Source: Norana najaformis (lineage: Eukaryota; Annelida; Clitellata; Crassiclitellata; Hormogastridae). Taken from it: DNA of 64,000 bases. The position numbers and the translations under genes are program-made. The stretch is from assembly GCA_964023275.1 (NCBI GenBank), contig OZ029927.1, forward strand, positions 9,223,720-9,287,719, written 5' to 3'. Positions 45,956 to 57,894 of the stretch are shown in pieces. Numbering within the stretch: position 1 is the first letter of the stretch; every line of letters begins with the position of its first letter. Under the pieces are notes generated by a model, which ran no database searches, was not told where the DNA came from, and saw only the letters and a list, made by a program, of their open reading frames with translations.

Positions 45956-47551
45956 CTAACCGAGTTTCAATTTTTGCAAGCCCTGCTTGTTCTCAGACAA
46001 GGTTCCCTTTCTTGTTAATTCGGGTTTTGAGTACCAGAATCTACGAAGCACCAGAGCCGCCAGATATTTAATCAGAACGGTAATGGCTAAGCCCAAGATC
46101 ACCAGCAATCCGAAAACATCCAGCATCAAAAACTGACAGAACGACAGATCCAGCGCCTTGGAACGCAGATGACTTCCGCCATATTTGATCACGTGCTCGA
46201 TCCAGTGGACTGCCTTCTGTCGAGCGGTTAACGGCTCGTCTCTGAATATCTCCGACGCCCTTTTGATTGCCTTCTTGTACTTTTGGTTGTTCAGAACCTC
46301 TTCTATGGTTGTAAAGAGCTCGTCAGATGTGAATGTGAACATGTTCAGCTTGATGCCATAGCCTTTTTCTTGGGCCAGGTGACAGTTCATCTCCTGGTCG
46401 GCAAACATCGGAAGCCCGACGAAAGGAATGCCGTGGTAGAGCATCTCGTATTGTCCGCTGTTGCCGCAGTGGGTTATGAACAGTCTGGTATTCGTGTGGC
46501 CAAACAGGTCGTTCTGTGGCAACCATGAGGACAGTTTCACGTTTTTTGGAACGATGATCTCGTCACTCAGAGGCTCCATGCGTGCGACCACCGTCTGTTT
46601 GAGGCGCGAGAAGGCTTCGAAAAACGTCTGGATCGTGTTCTGGGGTATATGACGTATCATGGAACCGAGGCTCATCACAACAATACCGTGTTTGTTTTCG
46701 TTGAACAAGGCTTCCCACTCCGGTTCCAAACTCTCTGCCGGTCTGGTGGATATTCCGGGGACCGGAACAAGATAGGGAAAGGCTGGCAATGGGACCCCCA
46801 TGTGGTAGTCGATATCCGTCAGAATCAGTTCCGACTGCCGTACGAGGTCTTTCCACGAGTGAAGTTCAGGAGCATACATTTGAAGAAGGGTTGTGTTGCG
46901 AGCTCCCGGATATAGTACTGACGTTTCAGCAATAATGAAGGCAAATAAATTCGTTATCCTACCTATTATAGTCATCTCGTCCACAATGGGATACCATCCA
47001 AGGATGCGATGGAAGGAAGGCAGTGCAGGTATCCGTAGTTCCCATGGCAACAACATTGTGGCCATAGAAACGAAAGGTATCTCGAGATGCCGAGCCAGGA
47101 TCAGATTGCAAGGACAGTAGACGAACGGTTCCACAAACGCCAGATCGAATTTGATTTCCTTTGTTAAACGCTTGAATGCTTCGTCTTGCATCATAAACGT
47201 ACAATCACGGATGACCATTAACGATGTGAGGTATTCAACAAAACCGTGATCAAAAACGGCTTCCGCCGCTGCCTTATCGAAGTCGTCTGTCAGTCCATAT
47301 ACCACATCGTCTGGTATGTGGTAGTAGAGTATCTTAATTCCGAGTCTCTCCAGCTTCTCAGGCTTTTCTAAACGCGATCCCATTGCCATGTAGACTTCGT
47401 GACCTCTGGCGATCAATTCGGAAGCTACTGCAGACTGGACCATGACGTGGCTTTTACACTGCGGTCCGGACATAATGATTTTCGATCCGACAGCTTCATC
47501 TGGTCCTAAGAAACTCAGACAGGCGAACACTGTGAAAACGAGGAACTCCAT
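45956..47551 (-). CDS. UDP-glycosyltransferase, subfamily I, intact single-exon gene (unit 2)
   Basis: A 531-aa counterpart of the gene at 13652-15247, with about ten amino-acid differences. All landmarks are present: signal peptide, His35, Glu141, WLPQNDLFGH (paralogs have LLGH), THCGNSGQYE, FADQ, membrane segment at about 478-502 and a KPELTRKG-type basic tail. The conserved start at 47551 was chosen over an in-frame ATG 11 codons upstream (47584). The TATA-like CCTTTTAAAGG is at 47585-47595. High identity over a long region points to recent duplication or conversion rather than old independent copies. The likely role is glycosylation of lipophilic compounds in the ER. Confidence 0.94.
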   Translation of the reverse strand: MEFLVFTVFACLSFLGPDEAVGSKIIMSGPQCKSHVMVQSAVASELIARGHEVYMAMGSRLEKPEKLERLGIKILYYHIPDDVVYGLTDDFDKAAAEAVFDHGFVEYLTSLMVIRDCTFMMQDEAFKRLTKEIKFDLAFVEPFVYCPCNLILARHLEIPFVSMATMLLPWELRIPALPSFHRILGWYPIVDEMTIIGRITNLFAFIIAETSVLYPGARNTTLLQMYAPELHSWKDLVRQSELILTDIDYHMGVPLPAFPYLVPVPGISTRPAESLEPEWEALFNENKHGIVVMSLGSMIRHIPQNTIQTFFEAFSRLKQTVVARMEPLSDEIIVPKNVKLSSWLPQNDLFGHTNTRLFITHCGNSGQYEMLYHGIPFVGLPMFADQEMNCHLAQEKGYGIKLNMFTFTSDELFTTIEEVLNNQKYKKAIKRASEIFRDEPLTARQKAVHWIEHVIKYGGSHLRSKALDLSFCQFLMLDVFGLLVILGLAITVLIKYLAALVLRRFWYSKPELTRKGTLSENKQGLQKLKLG

Positions 47552-48297
47552 AACTATACACTGAAACAGCGCGCAACTCTGCATCCTTTAAAAGGCATGA
47601 AATCTTTTTTATTCTTAGAATGCGTTGAATCTTTGCATCGGTTGTTTTATATGTTTTCTTCGCCTATGCCACTTCAAGCGTCCGTTTGTAGTTTTGCCAG
47701 GTCCCGGCGAAGTATTGGTTTACGTCTGCTTTAAAACAGAAACCAGACAACATTAAACTAGATGGCTTTTATGTAATATCGCATGATGTTTTTTGTCAGT
47801 CATCTGAACATCGTTTGGTTCGACCAAGGTTTACTAGACGGGAGCGCATAACTCTTCGGATGTTATGATTTTAATTTCTTGCAGTAGTTTTTCCGTACCT
47901 GTTCTTGCTAATATATGAATGATCTTTTGGGCATCTGTGTTGTTTTTTTCTGGATTAGTTGTAACGGATTTGTTGTTAAATTCACACACGTATCTCTGCG
48001 TTCTAGTCTGTTTAACGTGGCCGAGGGCCATTTGTTTTGCTTGGTTACTGGTGGTGCTTTTTCATTTCGGTAATCTGTGGTGCTGCTGTTCTTTGACACC
48101 AGTTACATTTTTCCTATCCTGTTTTTAATGCAAATTCGCGTAGAACATCTTCGACTGTTGCTTCCTTTTGCTAGTGATATTGGTATAAATCCTCGACCAC
48201 TTACAACTTAGAGTCTGGATATTGGTCAATTAAATATTTGTAATCTTGGATTACAAGAGGTTTGCATAATTTGCTTTGTGAATATTCCTTACATATA
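47552..48297. other. UGT-I 5' flank
   Basis: No gene is seen. It is nearly identical to 15248-15990. Confidence 0.55.
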
Positions 48298-50005
48298 GTT
48301 GCTTTTGCTGAGAACTGGCTTCAGCCCAATGATACATCAGCATTCATTTGTGATCTTGCTCTCCCAAACATTTCTATCCTGCATAAGCTTCGGTGCAGTA
48401 GTAAAGGTGGATATTTGCTTTACTTTTAGATCGTATGTACCACTGCATCGGTTCATATTTCCTATTCCAGCACCCACGTCATTTGAGGTCCTGGGTGTTG
48501 CTCTTATTTCTGGCAACAAGCACGTATTGCTTATGAACAGCTATCTTTCACTATTCCTCTCTCTGACTGAGTTGTTGAATTAATTTCAGCTAGTACTTGA
48601 ATATTTGATTTCCTCCTTATCTGAACTGCTATTATGGGTAACTTTAATATGCATCTTGACTTAGCTGGTCATTGTTCTTCAACATTTCTTTAATTTTTGA
48701 AAAATTGGAATAAAATAATTGGTTACCTTTTCAACTCATAAGAAAGATCATGCCCTAGATGTCCTGATTATTTGTTCTGATTCACAATTGCTTCATTCGG
48801 TCGCTCCCATTGAATCATATCTTTAACACCATATTGTGATTCCATTTTCTCGAAGTTGGACTTTTCATGTAAACCTTCTCCAGCTTACAAAACTGCTACA
48901 TTTCGCTCTTGGCATGAAATTGATTTAAATAAACTACAGCATGGTATCTTGGAATCTCCAATATGATTATACAATACAGACAGCTAATGAACTGGCTCTG
49001 GAGTTCTAGACTACTTTAGCTGACTCCTTGACAGACAAATTCCTTTCATAGAGTGGTAGGGAGCATATTACAGCCTTGGAATACTTCTGCTATTTCTGAA
49101 GTCAGGCGTTGCAGGAGTCACTTGAGGGTCGGTGATGCCACTCTCGTCTTCCCTCGGATCACCTAGGTTTAAGCAACAGTGCAAACTTGTGTAACGACTA
49201 GTTTCGTCTGTCAAAATCTGCATATTTAGCTAATTCAATCGCTGCAGGTTCTGCGTCACCAAAAACCCGTGGTTGGTCTTCAATAAGTTATATCATCGGG
49301 ATAATTTAAATTTATCCCCTCTTACGTTCACAATTACCTGTGATGTTGCCAGTAAATTTCTGATCTTTTAAGGACACAAATTTCTGGGATAAGACTGCAT
49401 TTATTGGGTTGGGTTCTCAGTATTGGAAAATTTCTTCATCTTCTGTCTTAGACCACTTTCAGCCAGCAACTCTTGCAGAGGTTCTAAAATTTATCTTTTT
49501 CTCTCCTAACAAAAGCTGTCTCCTTAACACTATTCCTACGATCCGTTGAAAGAGTACTATTACACCAATTTTCAATTCTCATTAGATGAGGGAACCTTCC
49601 CGTTTGCTTTTACTAATGTCATAGCTTATCCTCCGTTATAAGAAACTTCTCTTACCCCAGCAACCTGTCCATTTACAGAACCATCTCAACTCTTAATTTT
49701 GTATCGAAATTTTTTGAACGGGTAGTAATGGATCGTACGCAAACTCACCCTTTCTTCCCATTCAGTCTGCATACAATAAGTTTCATTCATCAGAATCCGC
49801 CTTCTTACTGTTCATATTGACATTATATTCTCTACGGATAAGGGTAGGGTAGCAGCACTGTTCTTCTTGAATTCTCTGCCATTTTTGGTCATGTGACTCA
49901 TTCAATTCTGTTGCATCGTCTTCGGCATTAGTTTGGGATTTCGGGTTCAGTCCTATATTGATTTTCTTCATATCTCAGTCCACCCCCTCAATCAGTGTAT
50001 TTAAA
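48298..50005 (+). mobile_element. Decayed L2-type LINE, unit 2 copy
   Basis: Same truncated and frameshifted element as 15991-17700, differing at roughly 1-2% of positions. It carries the GNFNMHLD, HALDVLIICSDS, FRSWHEIDLNKLQHG and KFHSSESA landmarks. The shared lesions show it was inactive before the block was duplicated. Confidence 0.85.
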
Positions 50006-52401
50006 TAGTAATTATTCGTATTATTGTCATATTGTCCCTATTATCATTCATCATTTTCACCACTGTCACTCATTATTGTCACTATTGTCATAACTAATTT
50101 TTGTTAGTTCCCACTATTGTCACTCGCTATTTCACTATTGTCACTCGCTTTTGTCAATATTGCATCACTGTTTTCACTATTGTCACTCACAATAGGATAA
50201 AGCAACATTTCAGACGAGTTTAGGATTTTGACTATTATTTAACATTACGTGATTTGTGATAAAATGATAACTGCGCTATAGAAGTCATCAGATTAGATTA
50301 GATTACAATGTTATTTCGAGTTCTGCTGATTGAGAAGGCCAAACCAATGGCGTTCTCCCACCAAAATTCCATGTAATTCTGAACAGTTGTTTTCACAGAT
50401 GAACCAAAAACTGACAGTAAAAAGTGATTGATTTGCAAGACGTGTAGTCCTAAGGTTGAAGGCTCATTCGACACTGATAGCCAAACGCTTAATGTGGACA
50501 TTGATCACGATTCTCATACTAGATGTCATGCGGTCGTCGAAATTAAAGGAATGTTTCACATTATTCTTTGGACCCAATTTAAGAATTCTGCAGTAGGCAC
50601 GTGAACCAAAAATCAGTGTGACCTTGGCTGGATCGTCCCTTGGATACATCTTTTTGGCCCATATATACATATATATATATATATATATACTGAATGGCGT
50701 CAAATACAGCAAACAGGGAAGTGGCAAGGACACTGATAGCCAGACGCTTAATGTAGACATTCATCACGATTCTCATACTAGATGAACTCTGAGCAAGGTA
50801 TCAGTTATCACTCTGGAGAGGATCCGTGGGTTCCACTCTACGCGTGGGAATCCCCATTAGTGACTAACATAGTTATCTCCGCATTTTTTCCTTACTGGTA
50901 AACATATTTGCTGTTAATAAATTGTAACGTCATGTAGAGTAGCTCTGAATTGTTTCTGTTGAAGTGGCTTATACACATTTCTGATTACAGTCTTGATTGT
51001 ACAGTTAACAAATACCATTGATGTTTGATTCAATGACTTTATTGTCAGAAGATGTCTGGTCTTACAAGAAATTGCTTTAAAAGTGAAAGTCGCAGTAAAC
51101 TGGCAAGAAATATATGGCAAAGCGTAACTTACCACGAGATTCCATGATAGAATCCTGTGATGTTTGGCCTCTAGAGCTGGCCTCAATCTCGTGGCTAAGT
51201 TTGGCGTCATCCCCTCATGACGTCTTGCCTAGGCCTAATGATTTGTGGCTTTGGGCCTCGATACAAGAATACTTGAGTTGGCAGTTTGTTCTATTGTTAA
51301 CAAAGTGCTTTTTCTTTCGGCTCATATCACGCAGTGGCAGACGCAGGGAAGTTACACATATGCCACCAGTGCTAATGTGAGGCTCGAAAGCCAGCTGGTT
51401 AGAGCCCTCGTCCGTGGAATACCATGCATCCTGACACTTCTTCAACCTGTGTCCTCTTGGCCGGTTAGTGAGTTTCAACGCAATTTGGAAAGCTGAAAAG
51501 AATCCTGTCGTTGGATTGTTGCGATAGTACTTGCGCCTCGGTCGAATGAGCCTTCAACCTTAGGACTACACTTCTGAGGAGCTTCTACAGAGGGATATAA
51601 AGAAATGATGACTTTTATAAGTTACATTCACCTTTACTTATTTTGCCGTCATTGTGAGCTGGAATACTAGACTTACAGAAGAATATCAAACGCCTTCTTA
51701 TTTAAAAGAATCATTGGGGCGGGAGATGACCATTAATCTTGCCGACAGACATACAATAGGCCGACAAACCAGAGACCATCACTATGTAGGGCTCAGCGAA
51801 AGCGATAAATGTTATGCCACAAATATTCTTGCCCTTCAAGTGGTAAATTTAAAAAAAAACTTAGTGTAGAAAATTCACCACATGCAATTGTAAATAAAAT
51901 TTGAAATGACGAGTATTTCTTATCATTACTATAATTCCTTTGTTCAAGGTAGAACTGATCCAAGAGGAGTTTTTTAAAATTTCCATGACAGATAAAAGCA
52001 CGTGGAACTGATAAATCGCATCGCGTTCTCTGTTGTCGTATTGTTGCTGTTCTTTTTGTTTTATTGCTGTTGTTGTGTCTTTGCTATTTTGTCATTGTGT
52101 TGTTGTGTTGTAAATGTGTTCCTGTTGTTGCGAGTCTTGTTCTCTTTAACATCACTTATTCGAGTATTTTGACAAAAATAATACTTCCAAATGAGCGTGC
52201 TCAACAATGTCAATCTCGTTGCTGTGATCCTGTTTGCGCTTCAGACAAGAGATCCGGCAGATTTCGAGGGATGCTCATATAAAGGTCATAAAAAGTTTAA
52301 TTTCTACAGTTCAACCTTTACGCTGGTCAGCAACAGCTCCGGAATTCTACTATTAAACCATAATCAATATGGCTTTGAGCTACCAGTCAGGCATGTTTCT
52401 G
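50006..52401. other. UGT 3'-flank module with simple repeats
   Basis: No gene is seen. It is a copy of 17701-20018. The ATTGTCACT-type repeat gained about 20 bp near 50130, the (TA)n tract is short (about 50661-50690), and a complex insertion sits at 50442-50541. Confidence 0.6.
50442..50541. repeat. ~100-bp templated insertion (inverted + direct segments)
   Basis: Absent at the matching site in unit 1 (about 18121). Bases 50442-50472 are the exact reverse complement of 51541-51571 (31 of 31). Bases about 50473-50541 are a direct copy of sequence like 18350-18419 and 50731-50783. Confidence 0.85.
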
Positions 52402-53991
52402 TTATCCGAGTTTTAGTTTTTGCAAGCCCTGTTTGCTCTCAGACACGGATCCGCTTCTTGCTACTTTTGCGAACCACAGTCTCCGAAGCACCATAGCCGC
52501 CAGATATTTAATCAGAACGGTAATGGCTAAGCCCAAGATCACCAGCAATCCGAAAACATCCAGCATCAAAAACTGACAGAACGACAGATCCAGCGACTTG
52601 GAACGCAGATGACTTCCGCCATATTTGATCACGTGCTCGATCCAGTGGACTGCCTTCTGTCGAGCGGTTAACGGCTCGTCTCTGAATATCTCCGACGCCC
52701 TTTTGATTGCCTTCTTGTACTTTGGGTTGTTCAGAACCTCTTCTATGGTTGTAAAGAGCTCGTCAGATGTGAATGTGAACATGTTCAGATTGATGCCATA
52801 GCCTTTTTCTTGGGCGTGGTGATAGTTCATGTCCTGGTCGCTAAACATCGGAAACCCGACGAAAGGAATGCCGTGGTAGAGCATCTCGTATTGTCCGCTG
52901 TTGCCGCAGTGCGTTATGAACAGTCTGGTATTCGTGTGGCCAAGCAGGTCGTTCTGTGGCAACCATGAGAACAGTTTCACGTTTTTCGGAACGATGATCT
53001 CGTCACTCAGAGGCTCCATGCGTGCGACCACCGTCTGTTTGAGGCGCGAGAAGGCTTCGAGAAACTTCTGGATCGTGTTCCTCGCTATATGCTGCATCGT
53101 CGCACCGAAGCTCATCACAACAATACCGTGTTTGTTTTCGTTGAACAAGGGTTCCCACTCTGGTTCCAAAGTCTCCGCCGGTCGGGCGGATATTCCGGGA
53201 ACTTGAACAAGATAGGGAAAGGCTGGCAATGGGACCCCCATGTGGTAGTCGAGATCCGTGAGAATCAGTTCCGACTGCCTTACGAGCTCCTTCCACGAGT
53301 GAAGTTCAGGAGCATACAGCTGAAGAAGGGTTGTGTTGCGAGCACCCGGATATAGTACTGACGTTTCAGCAATAATGAAGGCAACTAAATTCGTTATCCT
53401 ACCTATAATAGTCATCTCGTCAACATCGGTGTACCATCCGAGGGTGCGATAAAAGGAAGGCAGAGCAGGTATCCGTAGTTCCCATGGCAACAACGTTGTG
53501 GCCATAGAAACTAAAGGTATCTCGAGATACCGAGCCAGGATCAGATTGCAAGGACAGTTGATGAACGGTTCCACAAACGCCAGATCGAATTTGATTTCCT
53601 TGGCTGTACGCTTGAATACTTCGTCTTGCATTATAAACGTACAGTCACGGTTGACTATTAGCGATACCAAGTATTCAGGAGAGGGCTGATCGAAAGCGAA
53701 TTGAGCCACTGCCTTATCATAGTCTTCGGTCATTCCATATACCACATCGTCTGGTATGTGGTAGTACAGTATCTTAATTCCGAGTCTCTCCAGCTTCTCA
53801 GGCTTTTCTAAACGCGATCCCATTGCCAAGTAGACTTCGTGACCTCTGGCGATCAATTCGGAAGCTACTGCAGACTGGACCATTACGTGACTTCTGAACT
53901 GCGGTCCGGACATAATGATTTTCGATCCGACAGCTTCATTTGGTCCTAAGAAACTCAGACAGGCGAACACTGTGAAAACAAGGAACTCCAT
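52402..53991 (-). CDS. UDP-glycosyltransferase, subfamily I, intact mosaic gene
   Basis: The 529-aa enzyme has the same start and length as the disabled copy in the matching place of unit 1 (20019-21608). It has a signal peptide 1-23, His35 (FRSH), Glu141 (LAFVEPF), WLPQNDLLGH, THCGNSGQYE, FSDQ (Ala to Ser before the conserved Asp-Gln), a membrane segment and a KVARSGS-type tail. Residues about 86-137 (GMTEDYDKAVAQFAFDQ, RTAKEIKF) match the pseudogene at 2847. The middle (LVQVPGISARPAE, TMQHIARNTIQKF) matches 20019. FGLLVILG near the C-terminus matches 45956. The pattern indicates gene conversion. It is the only intact gene of the KVARNGS tail class here. Confidence 0.93.
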   Translation of the reverse strand: MEFLVFTVFACLSFLGPNEAVGSKIIMSGPQFRSHVMVQSAVASELIARGHEVYLAMGSRLEKPEKLERLGIKILYYHIPDDVVYGMTEDYDKAVAQFAFDQPSPEYLVSLIVNRDCTFIMQDEVFKRTAKEIKFDLAFVEPFINCPCNLILARYLEIPLVSMATTLLPWELRIPALPSFYRTLGWYTDVDEMTIIGRITNLVAFIIAETSVLYPGARNTTLLQLYAPELHSWKELVRQSELILTDLDYHMGVPLPAFPYLVQVPGISARPAETLEPEWEPLFNENKHGIVVMSFGATMQHIARNTIQKFLEAFSRLKQTVVARMEPLSDEIIVPKNVKLFSWLPQNDLLGHTNTRLFITHCGNSGQYEMLYHGIPFVGFPMFSDQDMNYHHAQEKGYGINLNMFTFTSDELFTTIEEVLNNPKYKKAIKRASEIFRDEPLTARQKAVHWIEHVIKYGGSHLRSKSLDLSFCQFLMLDVFGLLVILGLAITVLIKYLAAMVLRRLWFAKVARSGSVSESKQGLQKLKLG

Positions 53992-54510
53992 AACTTAATA
54001 CAGCAAGAGCGCGCAACTGTTTATTCTGTAAAAGGCGCACGGTAAATGGCTCTCTTGAGATGCGCTGATTCTTTGCATAGGCTGTTTTATCGATGTTTAC
54101 TTGGCCTGTCCCGCTTAAAATTTTCCGTAATCTCTAATCAAAGGTCCAGAGTGTTGACTGACGTGTACTTTTGAATCGTAAACCAAACAACCTTTAACCG
54201 CAAAGCCTTTTCCCAACGTTGCACGATGTCGGTTGCCAAAATGGATAAACATCGGGCTCCCGCAACCAGGGTAGACTAGACGGCGGCGCACATCTCCCTA
54301 GATGTTATGATTTTAATTTCTAGCTGCATTTTTCGATAAAATGCTCTTATTAACAGTTTTGTGATCTGTATTGGCCAGTGAATTGTTATTCTGGATAATG
54401 TTTCTGCCTGTACAGCTGAGAAAAATCTTTAGTTATTTTTTAATGCTTGTGTTAATTTGCGCCTCCATTTGCGTATTGGGCTTAGGGAGAAGTACTGCTG
54501 TTAGGCAACG
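53992..54510. other. UGT-I 5' flank
   Basis: No gene is seen. It is a close copy of 21609-22126. The GTTTCAG motif found about 10-16 bases before the ATG of the other UGT-I copies is lost here. Confidence 0.5.
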
Positions 54511-54669
54511 GATAACCATGAAGCATATATCATTATGAACAGTAAGAAGTCCGGATTCTGTTGGATGAAACTTACTGTGTTCATACTGAACGATTTGTGA
54601 GTTGGAAGAAAGATGATTTTGCACACGATCCATAAGTACACGCTTAAAGAATTTCAATACAAAATTCAA
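54511..54669 (-). mobile_element. Antisense L2/CR1 LINE RT fragment, unit 2 copy
   Basis: Counterpart of 22127-22285. The minus strand reads LNFVLKFFKRVLMDRVQNHL and then SKFHPTESGLLTVHNDI. Confidence 0.75.
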
Positions 54670-57600
54670 AGTTCAGATGGGTCTGTAATTAGGTCGCTTG
54701 AATCGATTGTGTCATTTATCTCAGCGCACTCTTGAAAGGAATATCCTCATTGTGGTGTGCGTGCTTGCGTGCGAGCCTGCTTGGGTGTGTGTGTGTGTGT
54801 GTGCGTGATAGTATTCGCTCAAAATAGGACACTAACAAGGCAGTTGGCATCAACTACAGCGATACAACACTGACATGTGCATTGACCAATGAGATAGGTA
54901 GAATCCTGCGACGCGTTCGAATAACAGGGTTTCGAAATCTCTGCCAGTGTGTTATTGTCCAGAAATTTAGGCATGAGTCGCTACCCTCGGCCAACGAAAT
55001 GACAAAGTCCATTCTGCTGGTTGTTATTTCGACTTCTTACTAGACGTCGTTGCGAAGATGCAGGAATAGTTGTTGGACTTTATCCAAAAGAAAAGTGGAC
55101 CGATACTTAAAGTTTGAGAAATGGCAATGGAACCAGCTTCATCGTGCCCCGTAGGCCTAATGATCCACTAAAAATCCGAACTCTTCCGCTCAGGCGCCGA
55201 CCGTTTGGGTGCCAGGGGCACAATTGTTGTCAATATAGTGATTTTACTATAGCGCTAGGCATGTAATTTCATGCTCTGTCTCTGTCTCTCTGTCTCCCCT
55301 TCTGTCTCGAATTAATAAGAAGCAATTTAAGTCAACGCTTATCATCAAATTCTTTTGACGATTCGCGTTGTCTTCCACTGATGCGTGCTACTATTGTTAT
55401 GTATTTATTTGTTCTAGCATTTCTGTATTTTTAGATAGACTGTAAAAAGGAGAACTTTGACTGTTTTGTGTTTGTTCTTGTTGACTGTTTTGTACCTTGC
55501 ACACTATCAAACGTTCTCTCTTCACACACTAGAATTTATTCTTCCACAATAATATCTTCGTAATGTCTGACCGAGTACGGCCTTTCATGGTAATTGTCTG
55601 ATTCTAGACTACCATACTAAGGCGTGTAAGACAAAAAGTTCTCAATTGGCCCAGTACTCCGCCTATTTCGAGAGGTTGACATCATAACTCTGACTTTATG
55701 CCAGCCATTTGTTCCAGGTTTGTGCCGCTGGATCTTGTCGTTCTATTTTGACATCGATTGTATCAGATTACACAAGATAACGACCTAGTTAAGTTTGGCC
55801 TTTTTGTATGGCATCTTTAGCATGAAGATGCCATACCAAGAAGGCCAGTCTGAAAAGGCCATACTGAAAAAGTATGTACACATTGTCTTTATACTAGGAA
55901 ATTAAAAGACCAGACATTTGCTCTGTAAAGATTCTCGACTTGCATCAAGGTCTCTGGCTAAAGAGAATTAGTTGTCGTACAAAATGTTGATTGAATCGAT
56001 ATGTTGCTGTCAAGGCCAAGGCTATCCGTCAACGTGAAAATGCTCCAAATACTCGCCAGATGTCGTCGTATTCCAGGCATGTGAGGGCTACTCATAAAAT
56101 TTTGTTACAGAACAATCGTAATCCCGAGATTTCAACAAATTTCAGCCTCCAAAATGTCGCTACAGATCATCTTATTGAACATTCTAGGACATTCTGGCAC
56201 CTTCTAGAACGCTAATAGACTAGTCTTCAATGGCTTATATCCATCCATTGCTATGAAATAAATAGTATCAGTGAGGTTCAATAGTTTCTAAAAATACCTA
56301 AAATATTCTCGATTTGGAATTGCTGACTATGTAACTTTTCTTGCCAATGCGAGGAAAAAGACTGAAGACAAATTGCAATCAAATTCGAAGCCGAATTATG
56401 CCGAAGTTATGCAGAGACATTTTGGACATAAACGTAACAGAAGACATCAGCAGAGTTATGCATGATACTTTCTTACTAGAAAACGGTTGATTGTAACGGT
56501 GATTTTGTTTTTCTGCAAGATGCATGTAAATAGCATATCTGACTGCGTGACAACACGCGGATTTAGCTCTAAGCTTAGGGGCGTTACGCCCCACTCGCCC
56601 TATTGGTTATATGCCAGCGCTCCTCACTCCACACCTGTGCATGGTGGACTGCCAGAATGTGACGCCCCTCTGGAAATGCTCTTTCCCACGCAAGCAATCC
56701 TGTAGATGTTCCGTTGCTGGCAGGATAAAGTACGTATAAGCGAATACCTTGGCAATTGTGTTGCTGAAAGCATCTGTTAGAGCATGCGCATGCTGGTTTT
56801 AAGTCCATAGGGTCAAAAATTAGATTACCCGAACGAACAGAGTACAAATTCCTATCACTTACCAACAACACATTTCAATCCTCTAAACCACCATATCTTC
56901 TTCAGTTATTTGCAATCAAACCAATCCGTTCAACCCGTTCCTCTTCTGCTCTAACACATCTCCACCCTTTCGTCACCTCATCCTTAAAATTTGGAAATCG
57001 CTGCAAAGCCGTAGCTTCCACACCGCTCTTCCGCTCGGCAGTCAGAAGATCCAAGCGTGTAGCACGATCATAGGTGCAGCTGTAAGCGAGTGTTGCTATC
57101 TCATAGATAGTTTGGCCCCGTCAGTAATCTAACAACTTCAGCAATTATGACAGTTAACAGTTGACTGCATAAATCGCACCTGTCTATCACCCAAGGCCAT
57201 TGATGGAGTCCCTCCTGCAATGTTAAATCCAGAATTTTACGAGGGCAAGTAAACGAAGCCGTACTGTACTCACAAAAATATTCTTCACTGCTATTTCTGA
57301 TCATTAAGGATGAGATGAGAATTTTGCCAAAGTATTTATTGGATACTTACTTATTCACTCTCTTACTCACTTCCTTTCCTGTTGACATACTTCCTTCAGA
57401 GTAGGTAATTAACAATTTTTCGCGACATTTCGTGTAATTAACTAAGTACGATAGAATATTTGTCGAGTCTGTCTGATTGGTAAACCAAATCGTTGCGTTA
57501 TTTAGTCTAACGATTTCGATGTAGCCTGTCCACCTGGCGATTGAAAAGCTAAATACGACTAACTATTACATATAACTCGTTTTTCTTACAGTGTAAGATT

Positions 57601-57894
57601 TTTCCACGCTTGCCAATCATTAAGAGAAACCTGTAGATGCATAGGCAATGCAAATCGAACAAAGACAACCAGAGTATGACCATAAACAACATAACGAATA
57701 ACAACACTCGCAAAAAACCCGAGCAACAACGTGGAGTCTTGGAATAAACGACGGTGGGGGCTGCCGCTCGTCCTCTGAAGCAAACCGGATATTATTACCC
57801 CTGAATACCCCTAAAGGTCTGTTTTAACTATGTAGAATCGGTGCTCAAATTTATCCATAGTAATCAAAGGATTCGTTTGCGTTTGATCCAAAAA
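54670..57894. other. Long UGT 5' flank, no convincing gene
   Basis: No gene is seen. It contains a GT-rich run (about 54757-54810), the GC-rich palindromic block (about 56545-56800) and the ATACTTACTTATTCAC tail (about 57345). It is almost identical to unit 1 up to about 55400, then increasingly diverged until about 57850. Confidence 0.55.

Noticed and set aside
2847-53991. Viral or bacterial origin of the UGTs (for example an insect-virus ecdysteroid UGT or horizontal transfer)
   Set aside because: Signal peptide, C-terminal membrane anchor with basic tail and the THCGxxGxxE...FADQ signature fit ordinary animal UGTs. Flanks contain only animal-type repeats.
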